Source of the DNA: JBCBDX01 sp038529265
GTDB taxonomy: Bacteria; Pseudomonadota; Alphaproteobacteria; Rhizobiales; Rhizobiaceae
Length of the DNA: 64,000 nucleotides
Reading direction: 5' to 3'
NCBI GenBank assembly: GCA_038529265.1
Contig: JBCBDX010000007.1
Location: 1-64,000, forward strand
How positions within the stretch are numbered: position 1 is the first letter of the stretch; each line of letters begins with the position of its first letter. The notes under the pieces were generated by a model. That model was not told where the DNA came from. It saw only the letters and a list, made by a program, of their open reading frames with translations, and did not search any database. This document shows, one piece after another, positions 55,061 through 63,925 of the stretch. Both the position numbers and the translations under genes were made by a program.

Positions 55061-55339
55061 ATGGACCTTTCATGGATGGCGTGGACTTGGCCGACAGCGA
55101 TCTTCTTTGCGGTGATCGCGTCGTTGCTGGTGATCTTTACGATCCTAGCGATCAAATTTCCTGAAACGCCCAGAACCGGCGTCTTGCGCATCGAAACTAC
55201 GCGCGGCGACCGGCTCTTCATCACACTTCTCGGCTCAGCCTTCATCAATCTGGGCTGGCTTGGATTGATCAGCGGGCCCCAATGGGGCGCTCTGATCGTA
55301 TGCGCGATCTATGCCGCAGCGGTGTTCCGCTACGTGTAG
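55061..55339 (+). CDS. glpU: DUF2160 small membrane protein (GlpU)
   Basis: A 92-residue membrane protein with three helices (WPTAIFFAVIASLLVIFTIL, ITLLGSAFINLGWLGLIS, WGALIVCAIYAAAVFRYV) and the polar loop ETPRTGVLRIETTRGDRLF between the first two. This is the DUF2160 family found between the permease and binding-protein genes of rhizobial glycerol transporters. GGGGAGG precedes the ATG. Its exact role is not known; an accessory part of the transporter is assumed from synteny. Confidence 0.85.
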   Translation: MDLSWMAWTWPTAIFFAVIASLLVIFTILAIKFPETPRTGVLRIETTRGDRLFITLLGSAFINLGWLGLISGPQWGALIVCAIYAAAVFRYV

Positions 55340-55398
55340 ATATCATCCGGTATCGTTTGAGGAGACGGTGCCACCCAAAACCCTCAGGGAGGTTATAC

Positions 55399-57126
55399 AT
55401 GAGGAAATATCTATCAACGACAACGGCTTTGGCGCTGTGTGCTTCGGTACTTGCAGCAAACACCGCCTATGCCGGCATGGAAGAGGCCATGGAGTTTCTC
55501 GACAACGAGATCGGTGGCCTGTCTGTTTTGAGCCGTGAAGAGCAAGAAGCGGAGATGCAATTCTTCGTTGACGCTGCTGCACCTTTCGCTGGCATGTCCA
55601 TCAACGTGGTTTCGGAAACAATCACCACCCACGAGTATGAGAGCCAGGTACTGGCGCCAGCATTCAGTGCAATCACCGGCATTACTGTAACTCACGACCT
55701 GATCGGGGAAGGCGACGTGGTTGAGAAGTTGCAAACGCAGATGCAAACAGGCGAAAACGTCTATGACGCCTACGTCAACGATTCCGACTTGATCGGTACA
55801 CACTGGCGCTATCAGCAAGTGCGCAACCTGACCGATTGGATGGCCGGCGAGGGTTCAGACGTCACGCTGCCGACCATTGATCTCGATGACTTCATCGGCC
55901 TTCAGTTCACGACCGGTCCAGACGGCAAGCTCTACCAACTGCCGGACCAGCAGTTCGCGAACCTATACTGGTTCCGCTATGACATGTTCACAGATGAAAA
56001 GAACATGGCCGACTTTGAAGCGCAGTTTGGCTATCCGCTGGGCGTTCCCGTCAACTGGTCAGCCTATGAAGACATTGCTGAGTTCTTCACCGGCCGTGAC
56101 CTCAGCCATATGGGCATTGAAGGCGATATCTATGGCAACATGGACTATGGCAAGAAAGACCCGTCTCTCGGCTGGCGCTATACGGATGCTTGGATGTCCA
56201 TGGCAGGCATGGGTGACGTGGGTGAGCCAAACGGCCTGCCTGTCGACGAGTGGGGTATTCGTGTGAACGAAAACTCACAGCCTGTTGGTTCCTGTGTCGC
56301 CCGTGGTGGTGCAACCAACTCACCAGCAGCCGTTTATGCCGTTACCAAAGCCATCGAATGGCTTGAGAAGTACTCACCGCCAACAGCAGCCGGTATGACA
56401 TTTGGTGAAGCCGGTCCAATCCCTGCGCAGGGTCAAATAGCTCAACAGATGTTCTGGTACACGGCCTTTACCGCCGACATGGTGGGCGATGGTGCTGCTG
56501 CTGTTCTGAATGACGATGGCACGCCTAAGTGGCGCATGGCTCCATCACCGCATGGTGTTTACTGGAAAGAAGGCCAGAAAGTTGGTTACCAAGATGCCGG
56601 CTCATGGACACTCATGCAGTCGACACCAGTCGACCGCGCGAAAGCTGCTTGGCTCTATGCTCAGTTCGTCACGTCCAAGACTGTTGACCTGAAGAAGTCT
56701 GATGTCGGCCTCACCTTCATCCGTGAGTCCACTATCAACTCAGACCACTTCTCAGACCGTGCAGACAAGCTTGGCGGTCTGGTGGAATTCTACCGTTCAC
56801 CAGCACGTGTGGCATGGTCACCAACCGGCACAAACGTTCCGGACTATCCACGTCTGGCGCAGCTGTGGTGGCAGAACATCGGCGATGCCATGTCCGGTGC
56901 GAAAACACCACAAGAGGCACTTGACGCGCTTTGTGAAGCACAAGAAAGCGTTCTTGAGCGTCTCGAACGCGCGGGCGTTCAAGGCGACATCGGTCCTGTT
57001 ATGAACGAGCCGCAAGAAGCTTCATTCTGGCTCGATCAGCCTGGCGCGCCGTTCGCCAAGATCGAGAATGAAGACGAAGAGCCAATGACAGTTTCTTACG
57101 ACGAACTCATCCAATCTTGGCAATAA
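55399..57126 (+). CDS. glpV: Glycerol ABC transporter substrate-binding protein GlpV
   Basis: A 575-residue periplasmic binding protein with a Sec signal peptide (MRKYLSTTTALALCASVLAA, cleavage near AYAG). Cluster B/F-like large binding protein; characteristic parts are SETITTHEYESQVLAPAFS, TQMQTGENVYDAYVNDSDLI and EWLEKYSPPTAAGMTFGEAG. ATG 55399 has AGGGAGG at the right spacing and directly precedes the signal peptide; the open frame further upstream is spurious. It ends the glycerol operon and is followed by an intrinsic terminator. Confidence 0.92.
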   Translation: MRKYLSTTTALALCASVLAANTAYAGMEEAMEFLDNEIGGLSVLSREEQEAEMQFFVDAAAPFAGMSINVVSETITTHEYESQVLAPAFSAITGITVTHDLIGEGDVVEKLQTQMQTGENVYDAYVNDSDLIGTHWRYQQVRNLTDWMAGEGSDVTLPTIDLDDFIGLQFTTGPDGKLYQLPDQQFANLYWFRYDMFTDEKNMADFEAQFGYPLGVPVNWSAYEDIAEFFTGRDLSHMGIEGDIYGNMDYGKKDPSLGWRYTDAWMSMAGMGDVGEPNGLPVDEWGIRVNENSQPVGSCVARGGATNSPAAVYAVTKAIEWLEKYSPPTAAGMTFGEAGPIPAQGQIAQQMFWYTAFTADMVGDGAAAVLNDDGTPKWRMAPSPHGVYWKEGQKVGYQDAGSWTLMQSTPVDRAKAAWLYAQFVTSKTVDLKKSDVGLTFIRESTINSDHFSDRADKLGGLVEFYRSPARVAWSPTGTNVPDYPRLAQLWWQNIGDAMSGAKTPQEALDALCEAQESVLERLERAGVQGDIGPVMNEPQEASFWLDQPGAPFAKIENEDEEPMTVSYDELIQSWQ

Positions 57127-57143
57127 GTTCGAAGCCATGATTG

Positions 57144-57172
57144 CCGGGGCCTACGGGCCCCGGTTTTCTTTT
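57144..57172 (+). terminator. Intrinsic terminator of the glycerol operon
   Basis: CCGGGGCC (57144-57151), loop TACG, GGCCCCGG (57156-57163), then TTTTCTTTT. A perfect eight-pair GC stem with a tetraloop and a T tract, 17 bases after the glpV stop. Confidence 0.9.
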
Positions 57173-57189
57173 GAGAGATTTTCAAGCCC

Positions 57190-58320
57190 ATGACACCGTT
57201 TGAAATTCAGCTTCCGAAACGCACCATACTTGGCCGCTGCAAAGCCAGACCTTCTGTCGAGAGCCTGACTGGCGCATACACCAGACCGCTATTCGTTCAC
57301 GGCGCCAACTCGAACCGGGTTTCTTGGCTCTTGGATATATTCAAAGATCCTATCTCCATCGCCTGCGCTGGCGAGCCGGATATCAATGCGCTTGAAGCTG
57401 CATTGCAGAAGGCACGTGACGACAGGATTGATGCTGTTATCGCTATTGGCGGTGGGTCTGTCCTCGATCTCGGCAAAGCGGTGGCTGGGCTGGCAGCAAC
57501 CAGCAAGGCACTATCCAACTATTTGGAAGTCGTAGGCGAAGGAAATCCGATAGACGCTGAGCCGTTACCCTTTATCGCAATTCCAACAACATCCGGTACT
57601 GGCGCTGAGGCAACGCGCAATGCCGTCATCGGCGTCCCAGAGCACTGCCGGAAGGTCAGCATCCGCGATCCGCGCATGCTGGCTGAGTTGGTTATTTTAG
57701 ATCCTTCTCTGACAGACGATTGCCCTTGGAAAATCACGTTGGCGAGCGGCTTGGATGCGATTACCCAATTGATCGAACCTTATGTTTCCAGTCGCGCCAA
57801 TGCGTTCACCGATGCGATTGTTCGCGAGGCGCTCGAACCCGCCTTAGCTGCAATTCGCACGTTGGCCAAGCGGGAAGACACTGATGCGCGCGACGCGATG
57901 GCATTTGCCAGCTACATGAGTGGTGTCGCGCTTTCACATGCAGGTTTGGGTGCTGTGCATGGTTTGGCCGGCGTGATTGGCGGGATGAATGGCGCGCCCC
58001 ATGGCGAAGTGTGCGCAACACTCTTGGCGCCAACGCTAACTGTCAATCATCGCGCAATTCAGCGTGTTGGTGGGCCATCGACCCGCTTCGACGAAATGGA
58101 AGGCTTACTCACGCAACATTTCACAGATCAAACTGGTGAAGATGGTTTTCAAAAACTGGGTAATTGGGTCAAGGAAGTTGGCGTGCGTGATATAACGGAT
58201 ATGGGCGTTCGGTCGGGTGAATTTGCGGTCATTGCTGAAATGTCAGCTTCCAGCAGTTCCATGAAGGCCAATCCCGTTCAACTTTCGACAGATGATCTGG
58301 TTGAAATACTGAGCGCTTGA
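57190..58320 (+). CDS. Iron-containing alcohol dehydrogenase (group III)
   Basis: A 376-residue Fe-ADH/glycerol-dehydrogenase superfamily protein. NAD-binding motifs are IGGGSVLDLGKAVAG near residue 85 and IPTTSGTGAEATRNAVIG near 133. Of the four metal ligands of this class, the aspartate (SGLDAITQLIEPY), and two histidines (AVHGLAG and GAPHGEV) are in place, while the histidine four after the aspartate is glutamine. Metal dependence may thus differ. It follows the glycerol operon after a terminator and probably has its own promoter; a role in oxidising glycerol, a diol or a related alcohol is plausible. Confidence 0.85.
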   Translation: MTPFEIQLPKRTILGRCKARPSVESLTGAYTRPLFVHGANSNRVSWLLDIFKDPISIACAGEPDINALEAALQKARDDRIDAVIAIGGGSVLDLGKAVAGLAATSKALSNYLEVVGEGNPIDAEPLPFIAIPTTSGTGAEATRNAVIGVPEHCRKVSIRDPRMLAELVILDPSLTDDCPWKITLASGLDAITQLIEPYVSSRANAFTDAIVREALEPALAAIRTLAKREDTDARDAMAFASYMSGVALSHAGLGAVHGLAGVIGGMNGAPHGEVCATLLAPTLTVNHRAIQRVGGPSTRFDEMEGLLTQHFTDQTGEDGFQKLGNWVKEVGVRDITDMGVRSGEFAVIAEMSASSSSMKANPVQLSTDDLVEILSA

Positions 58321-58337
58321 AAGTTCAACGGACGGGA

Positions 58338-58739
58338 TCAGGAAAGACGCTGATCTTCTGCTAAAAATCGCTCAGCGCGTGCATCCCATCGTATAAGCGC
58401 CACAGAAAAACACATAATGAGAATGATGATCGAGAGTGCCGGCGCTGGTTCCTGCAACGAAAACATGAACAGCCTGTTTGCGCTTATCATCAGCGCTGCA
58501 AGTAAGATAGCACCATATCGTGCCATGTGCGGAATGATCAGCATAAGACCAGCGGCCACTTGAATCAAGCCGATGATCGCCGATTGAAAGGCGTCCAACC
58601 CGACGGTCTCTAATACTGACAGACTGCTATCATAGCCCAACAGTTTTCCGACTGCTGCCATGATGCACACGGCCGCGAGCGAATATTGGATGGGCAGAGC
58701 AAAAACGTTGAGGAGAATGGAGGAGGGCAGTACATTCAT
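58338..58739 (-). CDS. DoxX-like membrane protein
   Basis: A 133-residue four-helix membrane protein of the DoxX/DoxD-like kind (ALPIQYSLAAVCIMAAVGKL, then GLIQVAAGLMLIIPHMARYG and ALSIIILIMCFSVALIRW). ATG 58739 overlaps the stop of the next DoxX-like gene upstream (ATGA), so both are in one operon behind the RND pump. Family members are linked to redox or thiosulfate chemistry in some organisms, but no specific role is evident here. Confidence 0.7.
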   Translation of the reverse strand: MNVLPSSILLNVFALPIQYSLAAVCIMAAVGKLLGYDSSLSVLETVGLDAFQSAIIGLIQVAAGLMLIIPHMARYGAILLAALMISANRLFMFSLQEPAPALSIIILIMCFSVALIRWDARAERFLAEDQRLS

Positions 58740-59146
58740 ACTTTTGTCCGATCGCCAAGAACCTGGTTTATGTTGCTCCAATTTGCGATCACGAGCGCTG
58801 CGCTCAAAGCAAAAAGAAGCTTTGCCGTTAGTGTGTTGTTACCTATCGCACCGTAGGTTGCGATCGTTCCGATACCAACAGCTGTGGCCATCAGAGCGCC
58901 GATAAGTCGATGCTTCTGACCGAGCAGCAAGAGCGCAGCAGCGATCTCGAAAAGACCCGAGACAATTCGGAACCATGCACCAATGCCAATTTGGTCGAAC
59001 ACCATGATCATTTGCTCCGTTCCCAAAAGCTTTTGCCCACCGGTCGCCAGCAGAACCGTGGCAACCATGATGCTGATTGCAATTGAAGCCCACTGACCCA
59101 CAGAGCGTTTTTGATGTCCTGGCGGTTCCATGGCTTCTTTGCTCAC
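58736..59146 (-). CDS. DoxX-like membrane protein
   Basis: A 136-residue four-helix membrane protein (ISIMVATVLLATGGQKLLG, VSGLFEIAAALLLLGQKHRL) similar in plan to its downstream neighbour, with the DoxX-type G-x-Q/K-L turn after helix 1. The start is GTG 59146 inside the RND stop (GTGA); ATG 59131 is an alternative. Translational coupling to an RND efflux pump is unusual and suggests an accessory role to that system. Confidence 0.7.
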   Translation of the reverse strand: MSKEAMEPPGHQKRSVGQWASIAISIMVATVLLATGGQKLLGTEQMIMVFDQIGIGAWFRIVSGLFEIAAALLLLGQKHRLIGALMATAVGIGTIATYGAIGNNTLTAKLLFALSAALVIANWSNINQVLGDRTKV

Positions 59147-62100
59147 TCGGCAGCAACTGGCAGCGTTTGTGGTTCGTTATTGTCCTGAACCAACTCAGCT
59201 CCAACTTTGCTCGAACCACTACCAGCGCTCGCTTCGCGTGTGTCTTTGGTTTCACTGACCGGTTTGCGGAAAGTGAAAAACAGCCGCGATTGAGCGATGA
59301 AAAACGCCGGGACTGCCAAGACGATAATGACAGTTCCAAACAACACGCCGAAGCCAATGGAGACCGCGAGCGGAATGAGGAACTGCGCCTGGAGGCTTGT
59401 TTCCATGATCAGTGGATAGATGCCGAGGAACGTTGTCAGTGATGTCAGCAGGATCGGTCGGAAACGGTCTTTTGTTCCTTCGATGACCGCTTTGCGTGTG
59501 TCCATGCCTTTTTCAAGATACTCGTTGTAGAGATCAATCATCACCAGCGAATTGTTGATCACAACGCCAGCCAGCCCAATGATGCCGAAGATGGAGAGAA
59601 GCCCCAAGGAAACACCGACAATGTAGTGACCAAGCACAGCACCAATCAGGCCAAGGGGAATTGCCAACATCACCACGATTGGTTGGATGTAGGAGCGGAA
59701 TATCAACGCCAACAGCGCAAAGATTACGAACAGGGCAAAGCCGGTGGCTTGGCCGAGAGCAGCTTGCGTGTCGCCTTGTGTGCGCTGTTCTCCACCGAAG
59801 TCCACGAAAACGCCGGGATAATTCTGCGCGAGCGCTGGTATCAGATCATCCCGGATAATCGTATTTGCTTCCTGCGCGGTGACAATGCTTGTGTCCACAT
59901 CGGCCGTTACAGTGTTAATTGTGCGGCTGTTGCGTCTGGTAACCGATGTTGGCGCGACGCCTTCTTGAATATTGGCAACCACTGACAGAGGGATAAGGTC
60001 GCCACTTGGCGTACGTATGTCGGTGCGAAGAACATCGTCTATGGTTTGGCGATCTTCGCCTTCATAGCGAAGTGTAACCTGAACATCATCGCTGCCACGT
60101 TGAACACGTGTGGCCTCAATTCCGAAAAAACCACCGCGCACTTGGTTCGCCAGATCGTTGAGTGTGACACCATACAACCGCGCTTCATCGTTCAACGCCA
60201 ATTTAAGTTCCGGCCTACCTGCAGAATCTGTATCTTGAATGCCGAAGACACCTGGAATGGCACGCAGTTGGGCGCGAATGTCAGTGATAATTGGGCTGAC
60301 ATCCATACCGTCGGGAACAGACACCTCGAGCGCAATTGGGCTGCCAGCATCAACGAGAGCTGAAGTCACGGTCAACGAACTCAAGCCTGCGATGTCGCCA
60401 ATTTCTCCGATCCAGGCTGTTTCAAACTCGCTCGTTGGCCAGTCGCGGTCTTCCGGCGCCAAAATTTTGACGACAACATTACCAACAGACGAAGCAACCG
60501 CGGGTGAGGTTGCGAACGGTCCACCACCTGCAGCGCCGCGGCCAACTACGGTGTTGATGTCTTCGATAATAGGCACTGACATGCCGTTGTCGGCCGCCAT
60601 TTTCTCAGCTGCCACTACGGCTGCGACACGTAGTTGCTCAGCAACTTCTTGTGTGCGTGCCAAGCTCGTGCCGTCGACCAATTCGACATTTGCGATGGTG
60701 TATTCGCCATCGATGGATGGGAAGAACTCAAATTTCACATAGCCATGTGCCAAAAGCCCAACGGCCAACATCATGGCAGCAATGACGCCGCCGATTGGAA
60801 CGAGAAAGCGTTTGGTCGCAAAGCGTAACGCAGCATCCAGCGGAACCCGGATGAACCATTGCAGCACCGCATCAACGCCATTGCGCACCCATTTGAGCGG
60901 ACGAAGCGCGTAGGGCGTGCGATAGTCCTTGCCGAAGTTCAACCAAGACAAATTGTTCGGCAAAACAAGCAAAGACTGCAGTAGCGAAAGTGTCAGCACC
61001 ATGATGACGATGATTGGGATATCGACCAAGAAACTGCCCAAAGGTGCAGGCATTTGCATGAGCGGTGTAAAGGCAACAATGGTGGTCAAAGCAGAGAACA
61101 CTACGGGCACAGCGACGCGTTGAACGCCACTTACGGCAGCCGCTCGCGGCGCCTGACCTTCCTCACCGTTTTTGTAGATTTTTTCGGAAACAACGATCGC
61201 ATTGTCGACCACGATGCCAATCGCCAAGATGAAGCCGAACAGCGATATCATGTTGATAGTCACATCCAGGATGCTCATCATGATGAATGTTCCGGCGAAC
61301 GCGATCGCGATGTTTGCGGCGGACCAAAATGCCAGACGTACGTCCAGAAAAAGTGCCAGACAGATAACGACCAGAATGAGCCCGGTGAATGCGTTTTTGA
61401 TCAACAGATCAAGACGCGACTGAAGGACGGTCGATTCATCCTGCCACAATGAAATGCCGACACCCTGTGGGAGCGACGGCTCAAAGCTCTCTGCCACATG
61501 CGTTCGAACGGCTTCAGCAACTTCCAGAACCTGTTCGTCGCCAACGCGGAACACATTGACGGTAACCGCCGCAGTCCCACCATAGCGTTGAACTAAGTCG
61601 TCATCGGCAAATGTGTCTCGGATTGTTGCGATGTCGCCCAAGAGAACTTGAGTGCCATTGTCGCTGCTGCGCACGACAATCGAGCCAAAATCCTCGGCAA
61701 CAAAATTACGTCCAATTGTGCGAATGGGAACTGAAACGTCAGCGGAATCCAAATCACCACCGGGTAACTCCAGCGAGTTTGCCTGAACAATCCCGGCCAG
61801 ATCATTGAGCGTGAAACCATATTCAGCCAAACGGTCACGGTCGAACTCAATGAATATCTCCCGGTCGGGTATGTTTTGGGTTTCAACAAACGAAACCGCA
61901 TCAAGCAGAACGAGTTCGTCTTTCAGGCGTTCTGCCGCATCGGTCAGTTGCGCAAGCTCTGCATTGCCATGGATGACGATTTCCATCACCCGCGTGTTGT
62001 TGGAAGAGCGAACGACGACGGGTTCGTCAGCATCAGCTGGAAACACGGTAATGCGGTCGACTTCGGTTTTAACTTCGTCGAGTTTCTCGATGATATCCTG

Positions 62101-62397
62101 ACCGGCCAGAAAGCTGACCGTCACCGACGCATTGCCCTCGCGCGCTGTTGCATTGACTTCGTCAATGCCGTCAATCGACGCCAACTGGTCTTCAATCGGA
62201 CGGATTACGGACTGGGTTACTTCTTCCGGTGAAGCACCCTGATAGGGAACGCTGATTGACACTGTATCCAAGTCAAACTCGGGGAAAGTCGTTTGCGGCA
62301 GACCGATTGCGGTAATGAGCCCACCAAACAGCATAAGCACCATGGTCATGGTTGCCGCGACCGGATGCTCTGCCATCCATTTCAGAGAGCCATTCAT
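59143..62397 (-). CDS. RND-family efflux permease
   Basis: A 1084-residue RND transporter with the expected 12 helices and two large periplasmic loops. Landmarks are the N-terminal HPVAATMTMVLMLFGGLITA, YQGASPEEVTQSVIRPIED, helix 4 with LFGFILAIGIVVDNAIVVSE (the proton-relay aspartates), and late SIFGIIGLAGVVINNSLVMI and TSLTTFLGIYPLIMETS. Start ATG 62397, just after the fusion-protein stop; an extended frame to 62448 lies inside that gene. Hydrophobic and amphiphilic efflux (HAE) is the likely class. No TolC-type outer-membrane gene is seen in the window. Confidence 0.9.
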   Translation of the reverse strand: MNGSLKWMAEHPVAATMTMVLMLFGGLITAIGLPQTTFPEFDLDTVSISVPYQGASPEEVTQSVIRPIEDQLASIDGIDEVNATAREGNASVTVSFLAGQDIIEKLDEVKTEVDRITVFPADADEPVVVRSSNNTRVMEIVIHGNAELAQLTDAAERLKDELVLLDAVSFVETQNIPDREIFIEFDRDRLAEYGFTLNDLAGIVQANSLELPGGDLDSADVSVPIRTIGRNFVAEDFGSIVVRSSDNGTQVLLGDIATIRDTFADDDLVQRYGGTAAVTVNVFRVGDEQVLEVAEAVRTHVAESFEPSLPQGVGISLWQDESTVLQSRLDLLIKNAFTGLILVVICLALFLDVRLAFWSAANIAIAFAGTFIMMSILDVTINMISLFGFILAIGIVVDNAIVVSEKIYKNGEEGQAPRAAAVSGVQRVAVPVVFSALTTIVAFTPLMQMPAPLGSFLVDIPIIVIMVLTLSLLQSLLVLPNNLSWLNFGKDYRTPYALRPLKWVRNGVDAVLQWFIRVPLDAALRFATKRFLVPIGGVIAAMMLAVGLLAHGYVKFEFFPSIDGEYTIANVELVDGTSLARTQEVAEQLRVAAVVAAEKMAADNGMSVPIIEDINTVVGRGAAGGGPFATSPAVASSVGNVVVKILAPEDRDWPTSEFETAWIGEIGDIAGLSSLTVTSALVDAGSPIALEVSVPDGMDVSPIITDIRAQLRAIPGVFGIQDTDSAGRPELKLALNDEARLYGVTLNDLANQVRGGFFGIEATRVQRGSDDVQVTLRYEGEDRQTIDDVLRTDIRTPSGDLIPLSVVANIQEGVAPTSVTRRNSRTINTVTADVDTSIVTAQEANTIIRDDLIPALAQNYPGVFVDFGGEQRTQGDTQAALGQATGFALFVIFALLALIFRSYIQPIVVMLAIPLGLIGAVLGHYIVGVSLGLLSIFGIIGLAGVVINNSLVMIDLYNEYLEKGMDTRKAVIEGTKDRFRPILLTSLTTFLGIYPLIMETSLQAQFLIPLAVSIGFGVLFGTVIIVLAVPAFFIAQSRLFFTFRKPVSETKDTREASAGSGSSKVGAELVQDNNEPQTLPVAAE

Positions 62398-62398
62398 A

Positions 62399-63598
62399 TC
62401 AGTTGCTTCCGCCTTGTGTTGCCATTGCAGACTGCTCGGCCAGTTCAATGTTCATACCGTCGGTTGCAGAAGCCAATTGGCTGGTGATGATTTTCGCATC
62501 AGTTGCCAGTTCCGGTGCGGTGAAAAAGACGGTCGCACCATCGCGATATTTGACATCAACGTCGACGCTGATCAGCTTGCCATCACTTGCGATCCATATG
62601 GTATCTTCAGCGCGCACTGACTGCGACTGCGCAATGAATACTTCTTCGCTGACATTTGCCTCAATGACAGTGTGCACATAGGCGTTTACGAGTGCGGGCA
62701 GGGGCGGCAGGCTACCAGTAGTGGGCATCCCGTTTTCTGGCTCGAGCAAACTCAGGACAACGTCAATAGTCCGGGTTTGAGTATCAACTTGGCGATCTAC
62801 ATGACCGATACGCGCCGCCCAGCGGTATGTGTGTCCAGCAAAGTCTGTTTCGACAAATGCTTCAGCTTGTGGGGACGCGAAAAGCGCTGGAATGAGCGCT
62901 GCCTCGTCGTTTCGCAGCGACACCTCAACTTCCATGTTGGCTGCCGAGTATATCTGCGCGACCGGCGCGCCTTGCGCGATGACAGCGCCCAAATCGGCGT
63001 GCTTTTCCAGCACACTGCCATCAAATGGTGCGGTTACGACAGTATTATCGAGAGCAACTCTCTGCGCATCAAGATTGGCACGCTGACTGCGCAGCGATGC
63101 TTCAATGTCAAGGAGGCTTGTCTCAACTTGATCAAGCTGATCTTGTGAAATTATCCCTCGCTGACGCAGTGTACGCGATCGTTCTAATTGTGTGACAATG
63201 AGTTTTCGCTGAACTTCGGCGCTTTCTATATTGGCTTCAATTTGAGCCAAAGAGGCACGCGCTTGACGGTCATCAAGCCGGAATAGAACATCGCCTTGAG
63301 CAAAGTTGCCTCGATTATCGATGGCGGGATGCAGTTCGACGATCCGGCCGCCGGCCTCCGGCGCAATGTCTAAAGCTTTCTGCGCGCGCAGGAAGCCAGT
63401 GCCAGCTATTGGTATCGGTCCGTCAAGCAAACGAACGTTCTCTGCCTGAACAAGAGGCACTGATGCGGTGACAGGTTGAGCTTCTACAACTTCGCGATTG
63501 GCGCCCAATAATTGAAAGCCGTACCAACCGCCCGCAACGACAGCAATTGCAACAAATAGCCATAAGGCTTCGGATAAAATTCGGAGGAGTGGGCGCAT
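62399..63598 (-). CDS. RND efflux membrane-fusion (periplasmic adaptor) protein
   Basis: A 399-residue HlyD/AcrA-type adaptor. One N-terminal membrane anchor (LWLFVAIAVVAGGWYGFQLL), then the first half of the barrel-sandwich hybrid (APEAGGRIVELHPAIDNRG), a coiled-coil hairpin (about residues 115-190, SRTLRQRGIISQDQLDQVET), and its second half (VVTAPFDGSVLEKHADLGA). ATG 63598 begins the operon MFP-RND-DoxX-DoxX. It would bridge the pump to an outer-membrane channel encoded elsewhere. Confidence 0.9.
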   Translation of the reverse strand: MRPLLRILSEALWLFVAIAVVAGGWYGFQLLGANREVVEAQPVTASVPLVQAENVRLLDGPIPIAGTGFLRAQKALDIAPEAGGRIVELHPAIDNRGNFAQGDVLFRLDDRQARASLAQIEANIESAEVQRKLIVTQLERSRTLRQRGIISQDQLDQVETSLLDIEASLRSQRANLDAQRVALDNTVVTAPFDGSVLEKHADLGAVIAQGAPVAQIYSAANMEVEVSLRNDEAALIPALFASPQAEAFVETDFAGHTYRWAARIGHVDRQVDTQTRTIDVVLSLLEPENGMPTTGSLPPLPALVNAYVHTVIEANVSEEVFIAQSQSVRAEDTIWIASDGKLISVDVDVKYRDGATVFFTAPELATDAKIITSQLASATDGMNIELAEQSAMATQGGSN

Positions 63599-63660
63599 TT
63601 GTTCAGCCTCAATAAAACAAGTGTATGATTTCTACGGTTGGAACGCTGAAAGGATCAGTT

Positions 63661-63918
63661 TTAGTTTTCCGTTGTGAGCGCATGAAATGTCGGCCGTTTC
63701 CCGGTTTCACGCAGGATGACGTTGGAGACCGTGACGGTGGATGTACCCAGTTGACGGGCGATATTTGAAAGCGCGCCATAGTTTGAAGAACGCGCCAGCC
63801 ATGTCTCGATGATGAAATTTACCTCATGAACATGCAAATGGCCGCGCGAGTTCCGGTATGCAGGTTTTGCGACGTCGCTGAAGTCGGGCTTGGTATCGCT
63901 TTTGCGTATGGTGTCCAT
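63661..63918 (-). CDS. Small HTH-like protein
   Basis: An 85-residue protein with a plausible helix-turn-helix in its C-terminal half (YGALSNIARQLGTSTVTVSN, then VILRETGKRP). No recognised family. ATG 63918 has no good ribosome-binding site. It precedes the efflux operon by about 60 bases in the same direction, which would suit a local regulator, and follows the end of another minus-strand frame by seven bases. Confidence 0.5.
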   Translation of the reverse strand: MDTIRKSDTKPDFSDVAKPAYRNSRGHLHVHEVNFIIETWLARSSNYGALSNIARQLGTSTVTVSNVILRETGKRPTFHALTTEN

Positions 63919-63925
63919 AGTCGCA

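Noticed and set aside
58336..58355. Bidirectional terminator between the alcohol dehydrogenase and DoxX genes
   Set aside because: GATCAG/CTGATC is only a six-pair stem, has no adjacent T tract and overlaps the end of a coding sequence.
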